This document shows positions 1-8,058 of a stretch of DNA of 64,000 nucleotides, piece by piece. Both the position numbers and the translations under genes were made by a program. Source of the stretch: Paenarthrobacter sp. A20 (lineage in GTDB: Bacteria > Actinomycetota > Actinomycetes > Actinomycetales > Micrococcaceae). How positions within the stretch are numbered: the stretch's first letter is position 1; each line of letters opens with the position of its first letter. Location of the stretch: NCBI RefSeq assembly GCF_024168825.1, contig NZ_JALJWH010000001.1, positions 1,612,001-1,676,000 on the forward strand, in the 5' to 3' direction. Under the pieces are notes generated by a model that worked only from the letters and a program-made list of their open reading frames with translations, did no database searches and was not told where the DNA came from.

Positions 1-222
1 CTCCAGCAGTGCGGCAGTGTGTGCCACCAGGATTTCGGCCTGGGGCGTCAGTTGCACGCGGCGCCCTGCTTTCCGGAGCAATTCGACCCCCGCTTCCTTC
101 TCCAGCAAGGTCAACTGCTGGGACACTGAAGACGGGCTGTACTGCATCGCGTCAGCCACCTCCGCGAGGGTTCCGCGGATCTTTAGTTCGTGCAGCAAAC
201 GCAGTCTGCGGACGTCCAGCAC
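1..222 (-). CDS. LysR-family regulator, N-terminal part
   Basis: Partial gene running off the left edge. The 74 visible residues are the winged HTH of a LysR-type regulator: RLRLLHELKIRGTLAEVADA followed by MQYSPSSVSQQLTLLEKEAG. The start is GTG at 222, preceded by TGGAGG at six bases; no better start is visible. It is divergent from putA across about 120 bp, so by the usual LysR arrangement it may control putA, but the effector domain is outside the window and no operator is obvious. Confidence 0.85.
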   Translation of the reverse strand, partial: MLDVRRLRLLHELKIRGTLAEVADAMQYSPSSVSQQLTLLEKEAGVELLRKAGRRVQLTPQAEILVAHTAALLE

Positions 223-345
223 GGTGGCCTCCAAAGCATCGGGAAGGGTAATCAATATTCGTCAGAAAAGATCGCTTTTCCTAACGTGATTGTAGATCCA
301 TACTGATGGAAACAAACAAACTTCTCCGTCTCAGAAGGAGCCCCC

Positions 346-3300
346 ATGACCAGCACCATCCCGGATGCCACCGCCCCGAGCACCCAGGATTCCGGACAGT
401 TCGACGCTTTGGCCCAGGAAGCCATTGCCTTGGTCCGCCACTGGCTGACCGAAGCCAGTAAGATCCCGGTCGACGTGTCCGCCCAGCGCCTCGCCGGCGT
501 CCTGAAGGACCCGAACGGCTTGGACTTCACGGTTGGATTCGTCGACGGCGTCATCCGCCCCGAGGACTTGTCGGTCGCCGGCCGTAAACTCGCCGAACTG
601 GCTCCGAAGGTCCCCAAGTTCCTCCCGTGGTACATGCGCAGCGCTGTCCGCGTTGGCGGCGTCATGGCCCCGATCGTCCCGCAGGTTGTCATCCCGATCG
701 CCCGTCGTGTGCTCCGCGAAATGGTGGGCCACCTGATCGTGGATGCCACGGACGCCAAGCTCGGCCCGGCCATCGCCAAGATCCGCCAGGACGGTGTGCA
801 CCTGAACGTGAACCTCCTGGGCGAAGCCGTCCTGGGTGAGCACGAAGCGCAGCGCCGCCTGGAAGGCACCCTGAAGCTCCTTGCCCGCGAAGATGTGGAC
901 TACGTCTCCATCAAGGAGTCCTCCACCGTTGCACCGCACTCCCCGTGGGCCTTCGACGAAGCCGTCGACCACGTAGTGGAGAAGCTCACCCCGCTCTACC
1001 GCCTCGCAGCGTCCTTCCCCAAGCCCAAGTTCATCAACCTGGACATGGAGGAATACAAGGACCTCAGCATGACCATCGCGGTGTTCAAGCGCATCCTGGA
1101 CATGCCCGAGTTCAAGAACCTCGAGGCCGGCATCGTCCTCCAGGCCTACCTCCCGGACGCGCTCGGTGCCATGCAGGAACTGCAGGAATGGGCGACTGCC
1201 CGCCGTGCCCAGGGCGGTGCCCCCATCAAGGTCCGCGTGGTCAAGGGCGCCAACCTTCCCATGGAGCAGGTTGAAGCCTCCCTGCATGACTGGCCGCTGG
1301 CCACCTGGGGTACCAAGCAGGACTCGGACACCAGCTACAAGAACGTCATCAACTACGCCCTCACCCCGGAGCGCGTTGACGCAGTCCGCATCGGCGTCGC
1401 AGGCCACAACCTCTTTGACGTCGCTTTCGCCTGGCTGCTGGCCAAGGAACGTGGCGTCACCAAGGGCATCGAGTTCGAAATGCTCCTGGGCATGGCAACC
1501 GGCCAGGCCACCGCGGTCCGCAAGGACGTCGGCAGCCTCCTGCTCTACACACCGGTGGTCCACCCGGGCGAGTTCGACGTCGCCATCGCATACCTGATCC
1601 GCCGCCTCGAAGAAGGCGCCAGCCAGGAAAACTTCATGTCCGCTGTCTTCGAACTGAGCGAAAATGAAGCCCTGTTCCAGCGTGAGCAGAAGCGCTTCCT
1701 GGATTCCCTGGCCGGCATGACGGCCGAGGTCCCGGGCCCCAACCGCAAGCAGGATCGCCGCCTCCCGGCCGAGCCCGCGCCGCTCGAGGGCTTCAGCAAC
1801 ACCCCCGACACTGACCCGGCCCTCCCCGCCAACCGTGCATGGGGCCGGGACATCCTCGCCCGAATCCCCGGTTCCACCGCAGGCGACAAGATCGTCGAGT
1901 CCACCAAGGTCTCCGACGCCGCCCAGCTGGACCGGATCATCGCCACCGCCGTCGATCACGGCAAGGCCTGGGGCGCCCGTCCGGCTGCCGAGCGTGCAGC
2001 CATCCTGCACCGCGCCGGCGAAGTCCTCGAAGCCCGCCGTGCCGAGCTTCTGGAGGTCATGGCTTCCGAAACCGGCAAGACCATCGACCAAGGCGACCCC
2101 GAGGTCAGCGAAGCGATCGACTTCGCGCACTACTACGCCGAGCGCGCCAAGGACCTGGAAACGGTCGACGGCGCCACGTTCGTCCCAGCCAACCTCACCG
2201 TGGTGACACCGCCGTGGAACTTCCCGGTGGCGATCCCCGCAGGCTCGACGCTCGCAGCGCTCGCCTCAGGTTCCGCCGTCGTGATCAAGCCTGCAAAGCA
2301 GGCCCGCCGCTCCGGTTCGGTCATGGTGGATGCGCTGTGGGAAGCCGGTGTGCCGCGCGAAGTGCTGGCACTCGTGCAGCTTGAAGAACGTGAGCTGGGC
2401 ACCCAGCTGGTTTCGCACCCGAGCGTTGACCGGGTCATCCTCACCGGTGGCTACGAAACCGCTGAGCTGTTCCGTTCCTTCCGCCAGGACCTGCCGCTGC
2501 TCGCGGAGACCTCCGGCAAGAACGCCATCATCGTCACCCCGAGTGCCGACCTGGACCTCGCTGCCAAGGACGTCGTGTACTCGGCCTTCGGTCACGCCGG
2601 CCAGAAGTGCTCGGCTGCCTCACTGGTGATCCTGGTCGGTTCGGTTGCCAAGAGCGCCCGCTTCCACAACCAGCTGATCGACGCTGCCCGCTCACTGACC
2701 GTCGGCTACCCGGAAGATGCCACCACCCAGATGGGGCCGATCATCGAGGCCGCCAACGGCAAGCTCCTGAACGCCCTCACCACCCTGGGCGACGGCGAAA
2801 CCTGGGCAGTCAAGCCTGAGCGCCTCGACGAAACCGGCCGCTTGTGGTCCCCGGGCATCCGCTCGGGCGTCAAGCGTGGCTCCTACTTCCACCTGACCGA
2901 GTTCTTCGGCCCGGTCCTGGGCGTCATGACTGCTGAGACCCTCGAGGAAGCCATCGCCATCCAGAACGAGATCGAGTACGGCCTCACCGCTGGCCTGCAC
3001 TCCCTGGACTCGGCCGAAATGGGCGTCTGGCTGGACACCATCCAGGCGGGCAACTTGTACGTCAACCGTGGCATCACCGGTGCGATCGTCCAGCGCCAGC
3101 CGTTCGGTGGATGGAAGAAGTCGGCTGTTGGTGCCGGAACCAAGGCCGGTGGACCCAACTACCTGATCGGCCTCGGCAGCTGGCTTCCCGCCGAAGCGAA
3201 GGCCAAGCGTGGCACCGTGCTCCAGGGTGCGGCCGCGCAGCTGCTCTCTGCTGCAAAGTCCGCTGATGTGACGGCTGACGAGCTTCAGATGCTGCAGCAG

Positions 3301-3807
3301 TCACTCTTCAGCGACGCCGCAGCGTGGGAATCCGAGTTCGGCACCAGCAAGGACGTCTCCGCCCTGTCCGCAGAGCGCAACGTCTTCCGCTACCGCTCCC
3401 TCCCCGTCACCATCCGCCTCTCCGAAGGCGAGCGGCTCGCTGAGTTGCTGCGCGTCGTAGCAGCCGGTGCAGTGGCGGGCTCGAAGCTGACGGTGAGCTC
3501 CGCCGTCGTACTTCCCGACGCTGTGGTCACCGTGTTCGCGAACCTGGGCGTCAGCGTCCGGATCGAGGACGACGCCGCGTGGCTGGCCCGTGCGGCCAGC
3601 TTCGACGCCGGCCGGATCCGCCTGATCGGTGGCGACTTCGCCGCGCTGAGCGCAGCCATGGGTGGCCGTCCGGACGTCGCGGTCTACCACGGCGACGTAA
3701 CGCAGGCCGGTCGGATCGAGATGCTGCCGTTCCTCCGCGAGCAAGCTGTGTCCATCACGGCCCACCGCTTCGGCACGCCGAACCACTTGTCCGATCACTT
3801 GATCTAA
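346..3807 (+). CDS. putA: Bifunctional proline dehydrogenase / glutamate-semialdehyde dehydrogenase PutA
   Basis: 1153 residues, a normal length for a fused PutA. It oxidises proline to pyrroline-5-carboxylate (FAD-dependent) and then to glutamate (NAD-dependent). The proline dehydrogenase barrel covers roughly residues 60-450 (RVVKGANLPMEQVE, then LLLYTPVVHPGEFD and AYLIRRLEEG). The aldehyde dehydrogenase domain covers about 500-970, with general-base Glu721 in LLAETSGKN and catalytic Cys755 in GHAGQKCSA. About 180 residues follow as a C-terminal region. The start has AGAAGGAG just upstream. A strong hairpin lies 50 bp after the stop. Divergent from the LysR gene, a likely regulator. Confidence 0.96.
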   Translation: MTSTIPDATAPSTQDSGQFDALAQEAIALVRHWLTEASKIPVDVSAQRLAGVLKDPNGLDFTVGFVDGVIRPEDLSVAGRKLAELAPKVPKFLPWYMRSAVRVGGVMAPIVPQVVIPIARRVLREMVGHLIVDATDAKLGPAIAKIRQDGVHLNVNLLGEAVLGEHEAQRRLEGTLKLLAREDVDYVSIKESSTVAPHSPWAFDEAVDHVVEKLTPLYRLAASFPKPKFINLDMEEYKDLSMTIAVFKRILDMPEFKNLEAGIVLQAYLPDALGAMQELQEWATARRAQGGAPIKVRVVKGANLPMEQVEASLHDWPLATWGTKQDSDTSYKNVINYALTPERVDAVRIGVAGHNLFDVAFAWLLAKERGVTKGIEFEMLLGMATGQATAVRKDVGSLLLYTPVVHPGEFDVAIAYLIRRLEEGASQENFMSAVFELSENEALFQREQKRFLDSLAGMTAEVPGPNRKQDRRLPAEPAPLEGFSNTPDTDPALPANRAWGRDILARIPGSTAGDKIVESTKVSDAAQLDRIIATAVDHGKAWGARPAAERAAILHRAGEVLEARRAELLEVMASETGKTIDQGDPEVSEAIDFAHYYAERAKDLETVDGATFVPANLTVVTPPWNFPVAIPAGSTLAALASGSAVVIKPAKQARRSGSVMVDALWEAGVPREVLALVQLEERELGTQLVSHPSVDRVILTGGYETAELFRSFRQDLPLLAETSGKNAIIVTPSADLDLAAKDVVYSAFGHAGQKCSAASLVILVGSVAKSARFHNQLIDAARSLTVGYPEDATTQMGPIIEAANGKLLNALTTLGDGETWAVKPERLDETGRLWSPGIRSGVKRGSYFHLTEFFGPVLGVMTAETLEEAIAIQNEIEYGLTAGLHSLDSAEMGVWLDTIQAGNLYVNRGITGAIVQRQPFGGWKKSAVGAGTKAGGPNYLIGLGSWLPAEAKAKRGTVLQGAAAQLLSAAKSADVTADELQMLQQSLFSDAAAWESEFGTSKDVSALSAERNVFRYRSLPVTIRLSEGERLAELLRVVAAGAVAGSKLTVSSAVVLPDAVVTVFANLGVSVRIEDDAAWLARAASFDAGRIRLIGGDFAALSAAMGGRPDVAVYHGDVTQAGRIEMLPFLREQAVSITAHRFGTPNHLSDHLI

Positions 3808-3858
3808 GGGCATGCGCCGAGGGGTGAGCTCTCGGCTGAAAGCACGCGCGAAAAGGTT

Positions 3859-3917
3859 GAAAGCCAACCCCTCGGCGGGCCCATATAACGTGGGCTTGCG
3901 TCGAGGGGTTGGCTTTC
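3859..3917. terminator. Bidirectional hairpin after putA
   Basis: A perfect 16-bp inverted repeat (arms GAAAGCCAACCCCTCG at 3859-3874 and its complement at 3902-3917) with a 27-nt loop, followed by a short T run on the plus strand. It sits between the convergent ends of putA and the DUF2236 gene and probably ends both transcripts. Confidence 0.75.
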
Positions 3918-3921
3918 GCTT

Positions 3922-4845
3922 TTAAGCTTCCGCGTAGCCCAGCCTTTGCAACCTTCGGCGGGCCGCTTGCTCGCTCGGACCACGGGAGCCCAAGGCAAAA
4001 CGCACCATCCCCAGCACGCCCCGTGCCGCCGAGATGACGGGCAGGCGCACGGGACCAAGCCGGGCGGGACGAAGACCGAGCAGGTCTCGATACTTGGGTT
4101 CAAGACTCGCGACGGCGGCCGCGAACAATATGCGGTAACCGGGTTGGAGCAGCGGGCTCAGTGGCGGATAGCGAATGAACGACACCGTCTCGGCCAGACG
4201 CTCATCGGCCCGCAGGATCCCGGAGGCGTACCACTGCTCCAGCTCGTCGTGGACCTGGGCCTCGGTGAGCGGGGGATCGGTCACTCCCATGAGCCGTCCC
4301 GCTGCTGCCCACTCGCGGACATAAGCATCCGGACCGCCAGGGATCGGCCGGCCCCAGATCCTGTTGGCGGTGATGAAGGACTCCGCGTAGGTGACATGGA
4401 CCCAGCGGAGGAGTTCGGGATCATTGGCGGCGTACTGTCGTTGGACTCCGTTGCCATCCATGTAGGTCCCGCGGACGCGTTCGTGGATCTTCCGGACACG
4501 GGAGGTTGCGGCTTCGGCGGCCTCGGTGGAGCCATAGGTCACGGTGAAGATCCATCGCACGGTGTTGGCGAGCCTGCCCAGGGGGTCTTTCTGGAACCCC
4601 GAATGCTCGTACACCCCGGCCAGCGCACCTGGATGGAGGGCCTGCATCAACAAGACCCGGATCCCGGCCACGATGGTGGCCACATGGCCATGCACCGCCC
4701 AGACAGCCGACCCCGGAAGGTGATATCCGGCGTCGTTCCCGTCTGCGAGGCGCGGCACCCACTCCGGAGGCGTGCCCGACGTTCCCGTGAAGGTGCGCTG
4801 CAGTTCGTGCCTGTACTCGGTGAGGTAGTTCCTCATGCATCCCAT
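3922..4845 (-). CDS. DUF2236 / MpaB-type oxygenase-family protein
   Basis: 307 residues. The pattern matches DUF2236, the family of latex-clearing protein and mycophenolate oxygenase MpaB: GHVATIVAGIRVLLMQALHP, then YGSTEAAEAATSRVRKIHE, then LLRWVHVTYAESF. Family members studied bind haem b through conserved His/Arg residues; whether this one does is inferred. No signal peptide. The start at 4845 follows GGAGG at four bases; an in-frame ATG three codons later is the alternative. A palindromic repeat lies upstream. Substrate unknown. Confidence 0.82.
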   Translation of the reverse strand: MGCMRNYLTEYRHELQRTFTGTSGTPPEWVPRLADGNDAGYHLPGSAVWAVHGHVATIVAGIRVLLMQALHPGALAGVYEHSGFQKDPLGRLANTVRWIFTVTYGSTEAAEAATSRVRKIHERVRGTYMDGNGVQRQYAANDPELLRWVHVTYAESFITANRIWGRPIPGGPDAYVREWAAAGRLMGVTDPPLTEAQVHDELEQWYASGILRADERLAETVSFIRYPPLSPLLQPGYRILFAAAVASLEPKYRDLLGLRPARLGPVRLPVISAARGVLGMVRFALGSRGPSEQAARRRLQRLGYAEA

Positions 4846-4882
4846 TCGACCTCCATTTAGCGGAGGTGTACAGGGGAGATTC

Positions 4883-4930
4883 TGTACAGGTAATGCCCTA
4901 ATGCGGACGCATTAGGGCATTACCTGTACA
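4883..4930. repeat. Palindromic intergenic element, copy 1
   Basis: Two perfect 23-nt arms (4883-4905 and 4908-4930) around a 2-nt loop. The outer part reads TGTACAGGTAATGCCC. The same core recurs at 57616-57680, so this is a dispersed element. In both places it lies just after the stop of a minus-strand gene, but the stem is followed by A residues rather than T on either strand, so it is not a textbook Rho-independent terminator. Confidence 0.8.
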
Positions 4931-4942
4931 AAAACGCGGGTA

Positions 4943-6385
4943 TTAGCTGCGGACGCGGCGTCGTTTCGGTGCCGCGGCCACCAGCAAGGCGGCGATGGCG
5001 ACGGCGGCACTCAGGATCAGTCCCGGACGGTACTGTTCCAGCATCGCCTGGGCGCTGACGGTCCCGGCGGCTTGACCGTGGCCGCTGACCAGGGCCGTGG
5101 TGACTGCCAGGACCAGCGCCGCTCCCACCTGGGTGCTCGTTTGGATCAGGCCGGCGGCGAGACCCTGTTCGGAGTCCTTGATTCCGGCCGTGGCCTGTAC
5201 GTTGATGGACGGGAAGGCCAGTGCGAAGCCGATGCCCAGGAGGACCACCGACGGCAGGATGTCCAACACGTAGTTTGGCGTGGTGCCGACGCGCAGGAAC
5301 AGGACGTAGCCCAACCCGAGGGCGGTGAGGCCCGTCAAGATCAGTTGCGTCGCACCGAACTTCTCGATGAGCCGGTCCGCGAAGGGTGCACTGGTCGCCA
5401 CCAACAAGCCCGCCGGCAGCAGGGCCAAGGCCATTCCCAGCGGTGTCCAGCCGAGGACGGACTGCAGGAACATGGTGACGATGAACTGGAAGCTCAGGTA
5501 GGAGCCGAACAGCCCCACCGCGCTGAGGTTGGCCCTGGCCACCCAACCTTCCTTAAGGATGCTGAAGCGGATCAGCGGGTGCTTGACCTTGTTTTCGATC
5601 ACCGCGAAGGCTGCCAGTACGGCAACGGAGACTGCGAATCCGGCGATTGTTGCCACAGATCCCCAGCCTTGTTCCGGTGCTGACACCAAGGTGTACACGA
5701 GGCCAAGCATGCCCAGCGCCAGGGTCACTGCACCCCAGATGTCGTGCCCGCTGTCTTCAACGGACGGCTTGTCCTTGGGAATGAACTTGATGCCCAACAG
5801 GACAACCACCACCGCGATGGGCACCGAGACCAGGAACGTCCAACGCCAGCTGAGGCTGGTCATCAGCCCGCCCACCACCAGGCCCAGCGAGAAACCGCTG
5901 GCACCGAACGTGGTGAAGATGGACAGCGCCTTGTTGCGCTCGCGTCCCTCCGCGAAGTTGGTGGTGATGATGGAGAATCCGGTGGGTGCAGTGAAAGCGG
6001 CCGCGAGGCCCTTGATGAACCTTGTGGCGATGAGGATGGCGGGATCGTCCACCAACCCGCCCAGGAGCGACGCTGCGGCGAACACTGTCAGCGCAATGAG
6101 GAAGATTCGACGGCGGCCCAACAGGTCCGCGAGTCGGCCGCCGAGGAGCAACAGGCTCCCGTAGCCAAGGACGTAGGCGGAGACGATCCACTGCAGGGAA
6201 TCGGTTCCGAGGTTGAGTTCCTGTCCGATGGAAGGCAGAGCGACGCCAACCATGGAGACATCCAGCCCATCAAGGGCCAGGACGGTGCAAACAACCATCA
6301 GCAGCAGCCACTGTGCCCGCGTCCAGCGGACGGCTGAAACCAAGGGTGGCTCGGTGGAAGTTTTGAGGGTGGTGGGTGATGTCAT
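4943..6385 (-). CDS. DHA2-type MFS drug-efflux transporter
   Basis: 480 residues with about 14 hydrophobic segments, as in the EmrB/QacA (DHA2) group. Motif A is visible after TM2 as GGRLADLLGRRRIF, and LDGLDVSMVGVALPSIG in TM1 is typical of the group. A proton-driven exporter of drug-like compounds is expected from the family; substrate unknown. It is divergent from a MarR gene across 114 bp holding three operator-like repeats, so it is probably repressed by that regulator and induced by a ligand. Confidence 0.92.
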   Translation of the reverse strand: MTSPTTLKTSTEPPLVSAVRWTRAQWLLLMVVCTVLALDGLDVSMVGVALPSIGQELNLGTDSLQWIVSAYVLGYGSLLLLGGRLADLLGRRRIFLIALTVFAAASLLGGLVDDPAILIATRFIKGLAAAFTAPTGFSIITTNFAEGRERNKALSIFTTFGASGFSLGLVVGGLMTSLSWRWTFLVSVPIAVVVVLLGIKFIPKDKPSVEDSGHDIWGAVTLALGMLGLVYTLVSAPEQGWGSVATIAGFAVSVAVLAAFAVIENKVKHPLIRFSILKEGWVARANLSAVGLFGSYLSFQFIVTMFLQSVLGWTPLGMALALLPAGLLVATSAPFADRLIEKFGATQLILTGLTALGLGYVLFLRVGTTPNYVLDILPSVVLLGIGFALAFPSINVQATAGIKDSEQGLAAGLIQTSTQVGAALVLAVTTALVSGHGQAAGTVSAQAMLEQYRPGLILSAAVAIAALLVAAAPKRRRVRS

Positions 6386-6398
6386 GCGATCAATCTAT

Positions 6399-6488
6399 AT
6401 GACGCGTCATTCAATGACAAGGACTACGATGATGTGTCATTCAATGACGAAGAATCTTATGACGTGGATTCAAATGGCGTAATGAACT
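6399..6488. promoter_or_regulatory. Three tandem 30-bp operator-like units between MFS pump and MarR gene
   Basis: Units start at 6399, 6429 and 6459, exactly 30 bp apart. The first two contain the perfect palindrome GTCATTCAATGAC (6406-6418 and 6436-6448). The third keeps the frame but is degenerate (GGATTCAAATGGC at 6466-6478). Position between divergent pump and MarR genes and the dyad symmetry suggest MarR operators. The spacing of nearly three helical turns would put bound dimers on about the same face of the DNA. Confidence 0.75.
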
Positions 6489-6499
6489 AGAATCAGGGC

Positions 6500-6877
6500 A
6501 TGGCAACGACGCATGACCGTCAGCTGGTTGAGCAGTGGCGCAGCATCCAAAACTCCTACTTCCGTACCGCGGGAGCTATCGACCGCGCCCTGGAAGCCAA
6601 GTTCGACATCGGCCTGAACGAGTTCGAAATCCTGGATCTCGTGGCCGAAAGCGAAGAGTCTGCATGCCGGATGAAGGCGTTGGGAGAGCGCACCCCCATG
6701 ACGCAAAGTGCAGTTTCCAAGGTTGTCGACCGGCTGGAGAAGGCGGGCCTGGTCTCGCGCCAAACCTGCGTGGATGACCGCCGTTCGTTGTTCCTGGAGC
6801 TGACCGAGGCCGGCCGCGCGCTCCACTCGACTGCCGCCGTCGAGCACCGTGCGTTGCTGAAGGAAAACCTCGGATAG
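6500..6877 (+). CDS. MarR-family transcriptional regulator
   Basis: 125 residues. The winged HTH is visible as TPMTQSAVSKVVDRLEKAGL followed by the wing DDRRSLFLELTEAG. It is slightly short (MarR proteins are commonly 140-150 residues), with a brief C-terminal dimerisation helix. It probably represses itself and the divergent DHA2 pump by binding the 30-bp repeats at 6399-6488. Ligand unknown. Confidence 0.9.
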   Translation: MATTHDRQLVEQWRSIQNSYFRTAGAIDRALEAKFDIGLNEFEILDLVAESEESACRMKALGERTPMTQSAVSKVVDRLEKAGLVSRQTCVDDRRSLFLELTEAGRALHSTAAVEHRALLKENLG

Positions 6878-6978
6878 AGGTGCAGGCTACCCACTAACTC
6901 CAGACAGGGGGAGGCCTCTCCAGGCAAGGTTGTTCCGCGGGTCCTCCCGGCGTTCGCGGCTCAGTCGATGGTCGCGGA

Positions 6979-8058
6979 TCAGCCGATCAGTGCCGTGGCC
7001 GCAGAGTAGCGGGCCAGTGTGGTGTACGCAGTTTTGGTGCCCGTCACGCGTACTTTGATGGCGCTTCCCTTGTCCGCGGCGACCAGTTTGTAGGTCTGGG
7101 CGGTGGCGCCTGAAATGGCAGTGCTTCCACGGAACCACTGGTAGGTCAACGTCACCGGAGCAGGGCCCCACACGCCGGGGGTCGCGGTAAGTGTGCTGCC
7201 TACTGTTTTGGTTCCTGAGATGGTGGGAGTGGGCGCAGTCAAGGTGCCCGCCGCCACGGCAGCAGTCGCAGCGGAGGTTTTTGCCGTCGTCGTAAATCCG
7301 GTCTTGGACCCGGTCACCCGGACCGTCATGGTCTTGCCGAGGTCAGCAGCAGCCAAGGTGTAGGAAGCAGAAGTAGCACCTGTTACCGCAACACCGCTCC
7401 GGAACCACTGGTAGGCCAGCGTCACCGGGGCCGGACCCCACGCCCCGGGAACAGCCGTCAACGCCGAACCAACCTTCGCCGTCCCCGAAACCGTCGGCAC
7501 CGGAGCGGTCAACGTTCCCACTGCCACCGCAGCAGTCGCAGCGGAGGTCTTCGCCGCCGTCGTAAACCCGGCTTTCGTTCCGGTCACCTGGACTGTCATG
7601 GTCTTGCCGAGGTCAGCAGCAGCCAAGGTGTAGGTAGCTGACGTAGCACCCGTCAACGCGACACCGCTCCGGAACCACTGATACGCCAGCGTCACCGGAG
7701 CCGGTCCCCATGCGCCGGGGGTCGCGGTGAGTGTGCTGCCCACTGTTTTGGTTCCCGAGATGGTGGGAGTGGGCGCAGTCAGCGTGCCCGCCGCGACGGC
7801 GGCAGTTGCGGCGGAGGTCTTCGCCGTCGTCGTAAATCCGGTCTTGGAACCCGTGACCCGGACTGTCATGGTCTTGCCGAGGTCAGCAGCAGCCAAGGTG
7901 TAGGAGGCTGACGTAGCACCGGTCACCGCGACACCGCTGCGGAACCACTGATACGCCAGCGTCACCGGAGCCGGACCCCATGTCCCGGGAACAGCCGTCA
8001 ACGCCGAACCAACCTTCGCCGTCCCCGAAACCGTGGGGACCGGAGCAGTCAAAGTACC
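6979..8058 (-). repeat. Four 270-bp tandem repeats in an A-B-A-B order
   Basis: Repeat boundaries at 8058, 7788, 7518 and 7248 are exactly 270 nt apart. Units 1 and 3 begin GTLTAPVPTVSGTAKVG and units 2 and 4 begin GTLTAPTPTISGTKTVG, so a 540-bp pair was duplicated as a block. The last unit has diverged most at its 3' end. The repeats are a likely site of length variation and of misassembly. Confidence 0.9.

Noticed and set aside
331..2130. Long minus-strand ORF (599 codons) opposite putA
   Set aside because: It is the antisense shadow of a conserved high-GC gene; its translation has no family features.
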